From an uncultured Carboxylicivirga sp. (GTDB lineage: Bacteria > Bacteroidota > Bacteroidia > Bacteroidales > Marinilabiliaceae), in NCBI GenBank assembly GCA_947503525.1, contig CANNEA010000004.1:372001-436000 (forward strand): a DNA stretch of 64,000 nucleotides, given 5' to 3'. Every line of letters starts with the position of its first letter. The stretch's first letter is position 1. Positions 1 to 9,148 of this stretch are shown one piece after another. A program made the position numbers and the translations under genes. The notes beneath the pieces are model-generated. The model was not told the origin of the DNA and searched no databases. It was given only the letters and a program-made list of their open reading frames with translations.

Positions 1-1
1 T

Positions 2-1018
2 GCCAAAAGTCAAGGATTTGGAGGAATGGGAGGCGACAGTGATAGAATTGAAGGAAAAGTTAAATTTCTGCCAATACCTTATGCCGATTACGATCGATCA
101 TCTGGTTTTACTGTGGGAGCTTTACCAATACTCATGTTTAATCCTAGCCAGAAAGATACAATTTCGCCCTCATCAGCCACTGGTTTATTAGTTTCATACA
201 GTGAGAATAAAAGTTGGTTCGCGATGACCTTTGGAATGCTTTATTTACAAGAAGATAATTGGCGTATAAGTTATGCCGCTGGTTTAGGAGATTTTAACTT
301 TCAGTTTTTTGCCAATAGTCCTATTAACCAATGGATCAAATATCAAACCAATGTAGATTTTGTATATGCCGGATTTGAACGTAAAATTAAATCCAATCTA
401 TATGGTGGAATGAGTTACATCTATACCAGTTTTAAAAACACAAGCGAAGTATCCAATGATTCACTTCCCGCACGACTTCACGGAATTGGTTATAGTGCCA
501 CATGGGATGCCCGTTCTAATGTAAGCTATCCTCGGTCAGGCTTTCAGGTTGAAGCAGACTTAACCACCTACCCTTCTTTTATGGGTAATAATAGTTTATC
601 AAATCAATTGGAGCTATCCTATAACCATTATATCTCAATGCCAAATAAGAAAGATGTATTGGCCACCAGACTCTTTACAGGCATTGGTATTGGCGATGTG
701 AATTTTAACCAACAGTTTATTGTTGATGATACCGACTTACGAGGTTACTCCATGGGGCAATACAGAGGTAATTACTTAGTTGCTGCACAAACCGAATACC
801 GCTGGAATTTTCACAAGCGCATTGGCGCGGTTGGCTTTGCCGGCATAGCCAGTGTTTTCGGCTCAAACAATGCGGATGATAATGGCAAACTATTACCTAG
901 TATTGGTTGTGGCTTTAGATATACTTACATGAAAGATACGCATTCGAATATAGGTTTTGATGTGGCAAAGGGAAAAGGAGATTGGAGCTTCAACATTCGA
1001 ATTTCAGAAGCTTTTTAA
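2..1018 (+). CDS. BamA/TamA-like surface antigen (D15) outer-membrane protein, 5' end cut by the window
   Basis: The frame is open to the left edge, so the gene begins outside the window. The visible part resembles the beta-barrel half of Omp85-family 'bacterial surface antigen' proteins: alternating hydrophobic strands, a DLRGYSMGQYRGNY stretch like the conserved strand/loop (DLRGYYLGQYRDKS) in the second such protein at 59616-60824, and a terminal aromatic residue (ISEAF; the other ends MTEAF) as expected for BAM-dependent insertion. No POTRA domain is visible in this portion. It probably sits in the outer membrane. The next gene, a DUF4136 lipoprotein, starts about 60 bp downstream. Assignment to the superfamily is fairly firm; the specific role (assembly factor or stand-alone barrel) cannot be told. 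Confidence 0.75.
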   Translation, partial: AKSQGFGGMGGDSDRIEGKVKFLPIPYADYDRSSGFTVGALPILMFNPSQKDTISPSSATGLLVSYSENKSWFAMTFGMLYLQEDNWRISYAAGLGDFNFQFFANSPINQWIKYQTNVDFVYAGFERKIKSNLYGGMSYIYTSFKNTSEVSNDSLPARLHGIGYSATWDARSNVSYPRSGFQVEADLTTYPSFMGNNSLSNQLELSYNHYISMPNKKDVLATRLFTGIGIGDVNFNQQFIVDDTDLRGYSMGQYRGNYLVAAQTEYRWNFHKRIGAVGFAGIASVFGSNNADDNGKLLPSIGCGFRYTYMKDTHSNIGFDVAKGKGDWSFNIRISEAF

Positions 1019-1076
1019 TTCACATTAGGGATTTAACAGCGTTTATACGCTTTCTATAATAGAAAAATTAAATATT

Positions 1077-1637
1077 ATGAAAAAGATAGTAACATTTATG
1101 GTAGTCGCAGTTTTGTTGACGGCTTGTTCAAGTATTCAAGTTTATTCTGATTTTGATAAGACAACGGATTTCTCGCAGTATAAATCAGTTAAGTATTACG
1201 GTTGGGCTGACAATAGTGACAAGATACTTAACCGATTCGACAAAGAGCGAATTGAAGGTGCATTTGCCACTGAGTTTTCTAAACGTGGAATTAGCATTCA
1301 GGACGATGATGCTGATATGATTGTTTCCTTATATGTAGTAACTGAGCAAAAAACAGAAAAGTCGGCTACTACTACACATATGGGCGGCTATGGCGGCTAC
1401 TACGGTTACGGTCCCGGATATGGATGGGATCTTGGTCATTCACACACATCGTTTAACGAGTATGATTACACCGTTGGAACCCTAATTGTTTCGGTATTTG
1501 ATGCTAAAGAGGAAAAACTTATTTGGGAAAGTGTAGGAAAAGGCACCGTTGATGAAGATCCAAAGAATGCGGAGGAAAAAGTGGACAAAGCCATAGCGCA
1601 AATAATGAAAGATTTTCCAATACAAGTGATGCAATAA
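1077..1637 (+). CDS. DUF4136 lipoprotein
   Basis: A 186-residue protein with a lipoprotein signal: hydrophobic segment followed by the lipobox LTAC, so it is likely anchored to a membrane through Cys17. The body matches the DUF4136 pattern seen again in the gene at 45103-45663: an N-terminal 'SDFDKTTDFSQYKSVKY' segment, a Gly/Tyr-rich linker near residues 102-117, then a 'LIVSVFDAKEEKLIWES' strand pair and a C-terminal segment with Lys/Glu and Ile-Met-Lys-Asp-Phe-Pro. The function of DUF4136 is unknown; members are envelope lipoproteins. The start follows an A-rich leader. Family call is confident; role is not known. Confidence 0.85.
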   Translation: MKKIVTFMVVAVLLTACSSIQVYSDFDKTTDFSQYKSVKYYGWADNSDKILNRFDKERIEGAFATEFSKRGISIQDDDADMIVSLYVVTEQKTEKSATTTHMGGYGGYYGYGPGYGWDLGHSHTSFNEYDYTVGTLIVSVFDAKEEKLIWESVGKGTVDEDPKNAEEKVDKAIAQIMKDFPIQVMQ

Positions 1638-1740
1638 AACAACTGTTTTTGGAATTTAAATAAATCATTATAAAGCAGCAAAAAGTCGGTGCTTAAAACC
1701 CACCAGCTTTTATTTTGCAACAGTTCTAAGTTTTAATCAA

Positions 1741-2655
1741 ATGGAAAATTCAAGAAACAATATTATTGAACACAAAGCAATTATCGTCGCTGTTGTTGCA
1801 AATACGGTTATGGCATTGGCTGCATATTATTTTTATTACCTAACCGGATCCGAGTCACTTTTGCTAGATGGAAATTTTTCGTTCATCGCAGCTCTCGTAA
1901 GCATGATATCTGTGTATTTATCCAAAGTTAAAAGTAAGCGCACAGAAACTTTTCCTTTTGGTTTGTACTTATACGAATCGCTTTTTGTGTTTTTTAAGGG
2001 CTTAATTTTATTGGGGATTATCCTTCTGGCTGTTTTTCAAAACGTCTCTAAAATTATTCACTATTTGAAAGGCGACCAGCTAGTTCAAGTGACATATGGA
2101 CCAATTTTGATTTATGCCATTTCAATGAGCTTGATTTGTTTTGGTCTGGCCATTTTTTTAACAAATCGATATCGTGCTGCCAATAAAGAAAGTTCCATTC
2201 TTTTTGTTGAAGCAAAATCATCTATTCTCGATGGAATTATTTCATTAGCACTGGGACTCTCCTTTTTATTTATATCATGGATAGATAAGAATAGCCCGTT
2301 GGCATTTTTCCATTCCATTGGCGATTCTATTTTAGTGATCGTTTTAAGCCTATTATTTTTAAAAACACCTTTAAGCATTCTTAAAAATGCATTTATTGAA
2401 ATAGGAGGAGGAAGTATCCAAGACACATCAGAACGTGAAGAAATTGTTAGCTGGCTTAAAGAAGCTCTGGGGCTAAACTTTCAATACCTGAGAAGCTACA
2501 TTAATAAAACAGGATCCAGTTATTTGGCCATTATTTATTTAAAATCGCAACACAAGTCTATTGATATTTCAGAATTGGCTAAAACCAAACTAAACATCGA
2601 TTCCAAGCTTAAAGCAAAGTACAACTTCACCGATATTGAAATAGTTTTAGAATAA
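1741..2655 (+). CDS. Cation diffusion facilitator (CDF)-like membrane protein with altered metal site
   Basis: A 304-residue protein with about six hydrophobic segments in the N-terminal 220 residues and a soluble C-terminal domain, the layout of CDF metal/proton antiporters. The TM2 signature is recognisable (SESLLLDGNFS) and the segment before it (YYFYYLTGS) fits. The usual His-Asp pairs are not intact: the TM2 position that is normally H-x3-D reads F-x3-A, and TM5 reads S-x3-D. It may move a different cation or have lost transport. Genes on both sides code for envelope proteins in the same direction but with gaps of about 100-190 bp, so an operon is uncertain. Confidence 0.75.
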   Translation: MENSRNNIIEHKAIIVAVVANTVMALAAYYFYYLTGSESLLLDGNFSFIAALVSMISVYLSKVKSKRTETFPFGLYLYESLFVFFKGLILLGIILLAVFQNVSKIIHYLKGDQLVQVTYGPILIYAISMSLICFGLAIFLTNRYRAANKESSILFVEAKSSILDGIISLALGLSFLFISWIDKNSPLAFFHSIGDSILVIVLSLLFLKTPLSILKNAFIEIGGGSIQDTSEREEIVSWLKEALGLNFQYLRSYINKTGSSYLAIIYLKSQHKSIDISELAKTKLNIDSKLKAKYNFTDIEIVLE

Positions 2656-2844
2656 TAGACTTCACACCTATCAATTCAATTTAACTAAAGGCACACTATT
2701 ACACTTTGCCTTTTAGACACTTACAGCCTTCATCTAAAACCATCAAAAAAAACTTTTCAAAAATTCTGTTTCGCATTAGGGTTTTTACCGCTTTACATCC
2801 CTGTTACTTATGAAAGCAAGTAATAAACAATAAAATTAGAAATC

Positions 2845-3609
2845 ATGAAAACATTAAGACTTTTATTCATCATCACATTCACAGTATCAATCGTCTCCTT
2901 ATCTGCTCAAGATAACACCACAGAAACCGAAATAGACGCTTCAAAACCAACCAACTTTTACAGTATGTTGGATAATACCTTAGAGTATTCAAGCCAGTCC
3001 AATCAAAATGTATATGGCTACCGCGGTAAGCTGATGATAGCGCCGTCTGAAGCCCATCTTGTTTTGGCAGAAGTACCAATGTTGTACAACGACCGAACAA
3101 AGAAATTTGGAGTAGGTGATCTTCGTGCCCGTTACTTTTATTTACCTTATAAGAACTATGACAATTTTTTAGGCGCCTTTGGTCCTTCAATAGATATATT
3201 TGTACCAACCGGCAGTTTTGAAAATGGACTAGGCTCAGGTCGATTAGTGGTATCACCAGGAGTAACCGTTGGTTTAATGGCTTCTGAAACCATACAGTTC
3301 TTCCCCATCTTATCCTACCAGTATTCAAGCAAGCCGATATACGATAATCCAACTCCTGAAACCAATAAAGCAACCAATGGTTTAAGTTTTCAGGTTATTA
3401 CACCAATTGTATTCTCCGATAAGTTTTTTATGCAAGTTACACCAATCTTAAAAATGAACGACTTGGGCAATGCTCGTCAAGATCGCTTTATACAAGAAGT
3501 ATTTGCATCATACGCTATCCACGAGAAAATGCAATTAACCGGATTCTATAGTGGAAACTTTCAAGATAAGATTCATACAGCAAGCATTGGGCTTACCATA
3601 TTCTTATAA
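2845..3609 (+). CDS. Outer-membrane beta-barrel protein (transporter/MetA-like)
   Basis: A 254-residue protein with a signal peptide ending SLSAQ and then amphipathic strands. The FGVGDLRARYFY, IDIFVPTGSFENGLGSGR and VSPGVTVGLM segments are typical of the 'phenol degradation MetA / putative transporter' barrel family, which has other members here at 15703-16485, 20191-21027 and 62878-63858. It ends in hydrophobic residues as BAM substrates do. The substrate is unknown. The leader (2773-2800) shares a CATTAGGG-containing block with the leader of the DUF4136 gene at 1077. Family call moderate. Confidence 0.6.
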   Translation: MKTLRLLFIITFTVSIVSLSAQDNTTETEIDASKPTNFYSMLDNTLEYSSQSNQNVYGYRGKLMIAPSEAHLVLAEVPMLYNDRTKKFGVGDLRARYFYLPYKNYDNFLGAFGPSIDIFVPTGSFENGLGSGRLVVSPGVTVGLMASETIQFFPILSYQYSSKPIYDNPTPETNKATNGLSFQVITPIVFSDKFFMQVTPILKMNDLGNARQDRFIQEVFASYAIHEKMQLTGFYSGNFQDKIHTASIGLTIFL

Positions 3610-3725
3610 GTAAATAAGTGTTGTGTAAAGGAAACGCAACCTTTTCTTCAAAAATAAAAACCACAATAAAAATTAAAGTTTTATTTGGGGTCGTTATATT
3701 ATTAGAATTCAATAATGTATTCCGT

Positions 3726-4362
3726 TTATTTCTTATGTTTTATTCCAAAACGATAGTTTAATGAGAATAACAATGATGAACGTGAACCTAAAAATCCTGC
3801 CTCTGCTCTAAATTGAAAATGTTTATCAAATTGATATTGGCCTCCCACTAACATATTCCATTGCTCTTTGGATGCCTTTGTAAGACTATAGTGAACAGTT
3901 CCTTCACCATTAACTTGATCAATATTCTCAACGATAGGCGTTAAAACCTTATCCGCCGCTTTTTGCTTCATTTCATCAACTCCAATATACCAGACATAAT
4001 AACCCTCTACGATCTGCCCGTTTTATCCCAGGTTTCAGATGGTAATTCATTTATTAGCGTGATACTTCCTTCGGTGACTCCACAGAGAGTAACATTCATT
4101 GCACCAACCCAAAAACCTATATTTGATTGTGGATTTTTACCTAATTTAATAGTACGTCCCAATCGAACAGGTAATACTCTAGTTCGTATCGGTTTTCAAA
4201 ATTACTCAAGGTGATCCAGACATTATTCATATCCACGACCCCGAAATAGTAGCTATACGCACTAGCAAAAGTCATACCAACTCCCATACTATTTCCATCT
4301 AATTCAGCTACTGCATTAAGCTCAAATGGATAGAAAATTTTCACATCGGTATTGTGATCACC
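3726..4362 (-). pseudogene. Frameshifted fragment of an outer-membrane protein
   Basis: Read on the minus strand, one continuous barrel-like protein can be followed through three frames. The first part (from about 4362 to 4195) gives VKIFYPFELNAVAELDGNS and ends near LSNFENR. A second frame continues with TRVLPVRLGRTIKLG and GFWVGAMNVTL to about 4010. A third frame then continues VEGYYVWYIGVDEMK to the end, NYRFGIKHKK. Two frameshifts and no plausible start show it is dead, truncated at its 5' end where it meets the AspT-like fragment. I recognise it only as a barrel-type outer-membrane protein; the family is not identified. Confidence 0.65.
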
Positions 4363-4587
4363 TTGCTACCTTTATTCATTGCCTTTGCTTATGGTTACAA
4401 AGTATTAAAAATGAATCCGCTCATGATATTAGGTGCTATTGTTGGAGCAATGACAAGTGGTGGTGCATTGAATGTAATTAATAATGCTGCGAAGAGCACT
4501 GTTGCAAGTATTGGTTACACCGGCGCATATGCCCTTCCCATTGTTCTGTTAACAATTGCAGGAGCTTTAATGATTCTATTAAACTGA
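4336..4587 (+). pseudogene. 3' remnant of an AspT/YidE-type transporter
   Basis: The 80 or so residues encoded here (GIVITLLPLFIAFAYGYK, then MNPLMILGAIVGAMTSGGA and a final run of small and hydrophobic residues) match the extreme C-terminus of AspT/YidE-type aspartate:alanine exchanger proteins, which are normally about 550 residues with 10 or more helices. Only the last two helices remain. No complete transporter lies upstream; instead the reading frame runs into a barrel-protein fragment on the other strand. This is therefore a leftover from a deletion or rearrangement. A hairpin terminator (4644-4699) that probably served the original gene is still in place downstream. Confidence 0.7.
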
Positions 4588-4643
4588 GTGTAATTGTAGA
4601 AAACATTTAAAAGCAAGGAAGAGTATCCTGTATATTTTTAACT

Positions 4644-4699
4644 AATGCCTATTTCCCTAAAGGGGTTTTACCTCACACTTTAGGAAAATAGGCATTTTC
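4644..4699 (+). terminator. Rho-independent terminator of the lost AspT-like gene
   Basis: The arms 4645-4662 (ATGCCTATTTCCCTAAAG) and 4678-4694 pair over about 17 bp with a single mismatch and are followed by TTTT. It lies 60 bp after the stop of the transporter remnant. Confidence 0.7.
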
Positions 4700-5059
4700 A
4701 TTAGCAATTCTTAGATATCGTAAATCCAGGTTCGACTGTTGGATGCCCTTTTCTTGAATCCTGAGTACTTCATTTCTAATGTTTAGTACACATATTGATA
4801 TGGTAGTGAAAAAATCATAATTGTTCAGATCGAAGTCAGACACCAACAACATTAAACACAACTCACAAATCCTTATTATACTGAATATTAACAAACACAA
4901 CATCATTTACACCCTTAGACTATTTGTCGTGTTTATTTAGCCCCTTATTTTGGTTCCGTACAGTTTTTGTTGAGCCCACACCAACTATTTAATCCATCTG
5001 ATCAGTTAAAATTGTATTCATCAATTAGTAATAACTGTTATAATCCAAAACATAGGATA

Positions 5060-7588
5060 ATGAAATTTTTGAATTACACATTTCTTCTTCTAAGCATTTT
5101 CTTATTTTCTTGTCAGGCGCAAGAAACATTGGAACGCGAGGTTGATTTTAATTTCGACTGGAAATTTAGTCTGCAAGACGACACAAGTATACCAAATACA
5201 ATTCCATTGGATGATGCTCAATGGAGAGATATTCGTTTACCTCACGATTGGAGTGTAGAGGCTTCGTTTGATTCAACTTTAGAAGGATGTACCGGTTATC
5301 TGCCGGGTGGCGTTGGTGTTTATCAAAAGCATTTTGCAACACCTGCAAATAAAGACGATAAAAGTACCTTTGTATTATTCGATGGGGTTTATAACAATGC
5401 TACCTTTTGGTTAAATGGTAAGTTATTGGGTGAAAATCCATACGGATATTCCCCTGTGTATTTTGATCTCACAGAATTTCTTACTACTGATGGTACTGAA
5501 AACATTCTTACTGTGCATGTCGATCATAGTCGGTATGCTGATAGTCGCTGGTATACCGGAAGTGGCATTTACAGAAATGTAAAATTACTTACACTAAATA
5601 AAGTACGTATCCCAATATGGGGAACTTACATTACTACTCCTGATGTAACAGATCAAACAGCAAGTGTAAAGCTTGAAGTTACTGTCGAAAATGATCAAGA
5701 CTCAGAGAGCTCAGTTTCTGTATTCACTCAAATCATAGACCAGAATGGTGCAAAAATAACCGATGTTCGGGATCAGATTAAGATTGCTAAAAATGGTAAA
5801 ACAAAAAGCGTACAAAACTTTACAGTAGACAATCCAGCTTTATGGTCGCCAGACTCACCTTCGATGTATAAAGCTGTAACTCGAATTGAGAAGGATGGTA
5901 TATTATTGGACGAATACACTACCCCATTTGGAATTAGAAGTTTAAAATTTGAAGCCAATAAAGGCTTCTTCTTAAATGGAAAAATTACTGATGTAAAAGG
6001 CATTTGCATTCACCATGATGGTGGTTTGGTTGGCGCTGCTGTACCTAAAGGAGTTTGGGAACGTCGCTTTAAAGAATTAAAAGCATGTGGCGTTAATGCA
6101 ATACGCACCTCGCACAATCCATTCTCACAAGAGTTTCTTGACCTGTGTGATGAAATGGGTTTCCTGGTTCAGAACGAAATATTTGATGAATTTGATTACG
6201 CCAAGGATAAGCGCCAAAACTACCACGATCGCCATGATGATTATATCACCAGAGGTCACGATCGTCATTTTCAACTTTGGGCCAAGAGTGATTTAACCCG
6301 CACTGTACTTCGCGATCGCAATCATCCATCAGTATTTCAATGGAGTATTGGTAACGAAATAGAATGGACCTATCTACATTATCGATATGTAACAGGTTTT
6401 TGGAAGGATCCGAATGAACCACAAAATTCAGGAGCTTACTGGGGAAGCGGACCAATGTTTACACCGGCAGAATTAAAAGAGCGTTACGATAATATTGAGA
6501 AGGGCGAATTTAAGCTTCACGAAACAGCTAAGAAACTTAATGACTGGGTAAAAGAATTAGACCCTAGCCGAATCACTACAACAAATCTTGTTATTCCACA
6601 TGTAAGTTTAGCAACAGGATATGCGCAAACGGTTGACGTTCCGGGCTTCAGCTATCGTAATCTGGATATCCCGTGGTCGCACAAACACTTTCCAAACCTG
6701 CAAGTTACAATTAACGAATGTCCGGGAACATGGGACGATTGGAAACAGGTTCTTGAAAACCCTGGAGTATTTAGTATTTTTATGTGGACAGGGATAGGTT
6801 ATATTGGTGAGCGTCACGGAGACTGGCCTTCAAAAAGTGGGTGGTCAGACTTATTAGACATTGCAGGTTTCCGTGTTCAAGGCTGGAATTACTTTAAAAG
6901 CATTTGGATAAACGAACCACATATCTCAATTGGGACATTGCCTGCAAATGAATCAGGTTTTAAAGTCTCAGGATTCTCGGCTCAGCCAATACCAAATAAC
7001 AATGGTTCATTCCGCTGGAGAGATTCCAACATGCATTGGAATTATAAACCGGGTGAGTCCATAACTGTTGAAGTCTGCTCAAATCATACGATTGTAGAAT
7101 TATTGGTCAATGGTCGTTCAATAGGACGTAAAAGCATGTCGGAATGTCCTGATCGCATCTTTCGATGGACAGTACCATTTGAAGCTGGAACAATAACGGC
7201 CAAGGCAGGTTTTGAGGGACAGGAAGTCATTGCCGAATTACATACTACATCCAAACCTGTTGCATTTACATTAAGCGCTGATAAAATTAACATGCAAGCA
7301 GATGCTTATGATGTAGCACACCTTGTCGTGCAATTAATTGATGAAGAAGGTCGTGAGGTTAAAACTGAAAATACTAAAGTAGAGTTTGAAATTATTGGCG
7401 ATGCCAAGATCTTAGGTGTTGATACAGGTGCCGATGATAACGTTCAGGATTTTCAATCAAATAGTATAGTAACTGATAAAGGAAGATGTTTAGCTATTAT
7501 ACAATCAAAGCTTACTAAAGGGGCTGTAATTGTAAAAGCAAAGATTGAAGGGATGGGCACTCAGGAAGTCATATTAAATATGCAATAA
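5060..7588 (+). CDS. Glycoside hydrolase family 2 (beta-galactosidase-like) lipoprotein
   Basis: An 842-residue exported enzyme. The start at 5060 is chosen because it gives a clean lipoprotein signal (hydrophobic run then LFSC); the frame is open further upstream to 4967 but those residues do not look like a signal. GH2 hallmarks occur in order: jelly-roll sugar-binding domain (GGVGVYQKHF, RWYTGSGIYRNVKL), immunoglobulin-like domain, then the TIM barrel with RTSHNPFSQEFLDLCDEMG, SIGNEIEW (likely acid/base Glu433) and INECPGTW (likely nucleophile Glu553). The C-terminal third looks like DUF4982 plus an Ig-like 'GH2 domain 5'. It should cleave beta-galactosides or related linkages at the cell surface or in the periplasm. 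It stands alone, with no SusCD pair nearby, so the natural substrate cannot be read from context. Confidence 0.9.
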   Translation: MKFLNYTFLLLSIFLFSCQAQETLEREVDFNFDWKFSLQDDTSIPNTIPLDDAQWRDIRLPHDWSVEASFDSTLEGCTGYLPGGVGVYQKHFATPANKDDKSTFVLFDGVYNNATFWLNGKLLGENPYGYSPVYFDLTEFLTTDGTENILTVHVDHSRYADSRWYTGSGIYRNVKLLTLNKVRIPIWGTYITTPDVTDQTASVKLEVTVENDQDSESSVSVFTQIIDQNGAKITDVRDQIKIAKNGKTKSVQNFTVDNPALWSPDSPSMYKAVTRIEKDGILLDEYTTPFGIRSLKFEANKGFFLNGKITDVKGICIHHDGGLVGAAVPKGVWERRFKELKACGVNAIRTSHNPFSQEFLDLCDEMGFLVQNEIFDEFDYAKDKRQNYHDRHDDYITRGHDRHFQLWAKSDLTRTVLRDRNHPSVFQWSIGNEIEWTYLHYRYVTGFWKDPNEPQNSGAYWGSGPMFTPAELKERYDNIEKGEFKLHETAKKLNDWVKELDPSRITTTNLVIPHVSLATGYAQTVDVPGFSYRNLDIPWSHKHFPNLQVTINECPGTWDDWKQVLENPGVFSIFMWTGIGYIGERHGDWPSKSGWSDLLDIAGFRVQGWNYFKSIWINEPHISIGTLPANESGFKVSGFSAQPIPNNNGSFRWRDSNMHWNYKPGESITVEVCSNHTIVELLVNGRSIGRKSMSECPDRIFRWTVPFEAGTITAKAGFEGQEVIAELHTTSKPVAFTLSADKINMQADAYDVAHLVVQLIDEEGREVKTENTKVEFEIIGDAKILGVDTGADDNVQDFQSNSIVTDKGRCLAIIQSKLTKGAVIVKAKIEGMGTQEVILNMQ

Positions 7589-7666
7589 GAAAATTAAGTT
7601 TTAGTTGTTAATGATGTGGAACGGCCTTCTAATTTATGATTAGTGGGTCGTTTCTTGTGCTTTGTT

Positions 7667-9067
7667 CTATCGTTCCAACAATTGATTGCTATAATATAAA
7701 AAGTTCAAAACTTCTAACTGTTGCGACACATAGGCATCCGTTAATTTTAACTGACTACTAATGTACTTCTCTTGCCGCTTATTAAGTAAAAAAACAGAAC
7801 TTTCGCCATAATTAAACTTCTCACTTTCACCATCCAGAAGCTGTTTATACATTACCACATTCTGATTCTGAATATCAATCTGTTCTTTCAACAGTAGTTG
7901 TTGTGCCCAGCTTGCATCCGACTTATTGAGCAATTCATTTCGTTTTTGCTCCAGGTCCAGCTCTATTTCCTGAATCTTCAATTTACCCCTATTTACATCT
8001 GCACGTTCTTTTCTGAAGGTTATAGGCATAGAGAACTCAAATCCTAACTTATAATCGGAACTAGAAAAACTATGGATATTTGTACTTCCTTGTGTTTTTA
8101 ATAAAGGATTATACTTCACCTTAAGTTTAGGTAAGTATTTTGATCGTTTCAAACGCTGATCAATTTCTGCCATGGAAAGTTTATTGATCGTAGCCAGAAT
8201 TTTAGGGTGATATTCAATTAGCTCAACATCATAGCTCGTTACATTCTCAAAAAACGGGTCCTTAAAATACTCTGGAATAGCATCATCCTGAAGGGATATG
8301 GGCACATCCTCATACCACAGGTAATTTTCAATAATCTGTCGTGCTTTTACCAGGTACATTTCATTTTTAAGGTAATAATTGTGAGCCTCCTGATAAGCAA
8401 TTGAAGCCTCCAAAGTATCCATAGCCGTTTTTTCGCCATTTACAAAAGCCTCTTTTGTATTTGCCAAATAGGTATTAGCAATTGCTTTATTTTCCTCAAG
8501 TACTTCCAACGAAAAATAATACTTCTGCCAGGTTAAATAGGCACTTAAAGATGCATACATAAGTTCATTCAGCAATACCTGCTGCTCATTTTCAGCCAAG
8601 CTTTGATAAACCTTAGCTTTTTTTATAGCTGTGCTTCGTTCATTAACCAATAGGCCATTTAAAACATTTAATTCCAGTCCTACATGCCAAAATCCAAACT
8701 CATCCGTTTTATTTTCAGGGTTGACATAGTCGCCCTTGGTATTTTCATACCCGCCCACAACATCCAATCCAATACTGGTTGGAAAGCGTAGCTTTGCACC
8801 ATATTTTCGATAGTAGAGTTTATCATCAAAGTTCTTTTCATTCCATCCGGCTACAATTTCAGGATCAAGATATCCCCTGGCTTTCATCAATTCGGTTTCA
8901 GCAAAGCCTTGTTTCAGTCCGGCTTGACGTGCGATGGGGTGATAAATCAATATATTTTCTAAATACTCATCATAGCTTAGTTTAAGGCTATCAGGACCAC
9001 CTTGAGCCATCAGCAATTGGTAATCACCAACACCAATCAAAATAAGTATATACAATAGTATCCTCAT
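7667..9067 (-). CDS. TolC-family outer-membrane export channel
   Basis: Last gene of a three-gene minus-strand export operon (ABC, HlyD, TolC). With the start at 9067 it has 466 residues, a signal peptide ending LLMAQ, and long Leu/Glu/Lys-rich helices with the duplicated TolC layout (first repeat around YHPIARQAGLKQGFAE, second around YHPKILATINKLSMAE). An upstream in-frame ATG at 9142, 6 bp after the HlyD stop, would add 25 residues before the signal peptide; I prefer 9067 because it starts directly at the signal sequence. It should form the outer-membrane exit duct for the adjacent adaptor. The exported substrate is not evident. Confidence 0.85.
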   Translation of the reverse strand: MRILLYILILIGVGDYQLLMAQGGPDSLKLSYDEYLENILIYHPIARQAGLKQGFAETELMKARGYLDPEIVAGWNEKNFDDKLYYRKYGAKLRFPTSIGLDVVGGYENTKGDYVNPENKTDEFGFWHVGLELNVLNGLLVNERSTAIKKAKVYQSLAENEQQVLLNELMYASLSAYLTWQKYYFSLEVLEENKAIANTYLANTKEAFVNGEKTAMDTLEASIAYQEAHNYYLKNEMYLVKARQIIENYLWYEDVPISLQDDAIPEYFKDPFFENVTSYDVELIEYHPKILATINKLSMAEIDQRLKRSKYLPKLKVKYNPLLKTQGSTNIHSFSSSDYKLGFEFSMPITFRKERADVNRGKLKIQEIELDLEQKRNELLNKSDASWAQQLLLKEQIDIQNQNVVMYKQLLDGESEKFNYGESSVFLLNKRQEKYISSQLKLTDAYVSQQLEVLNFLYYSNQLLER

Positions 9068-9148
9068 TGGCACAATCCGATTATTTATAAAAGTGCTTCT
9101 ATCCATAAAGTACTTACAATCATAAATCAATCTACAAATCATTTAGCG

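Noticed and set aside
3963-4214. Plus-strand 83-codon open frame
   Set aside because: The minus strand here encodes part of the frameshifted barrel protein; the plus frame has no recognisable product.
4673-4906. Minus-strand 77-codon frame
   Set aside because: It begins in AT-rich intergenic DNA and ends within the terminator hairpin; no signal, family or start site supports it.
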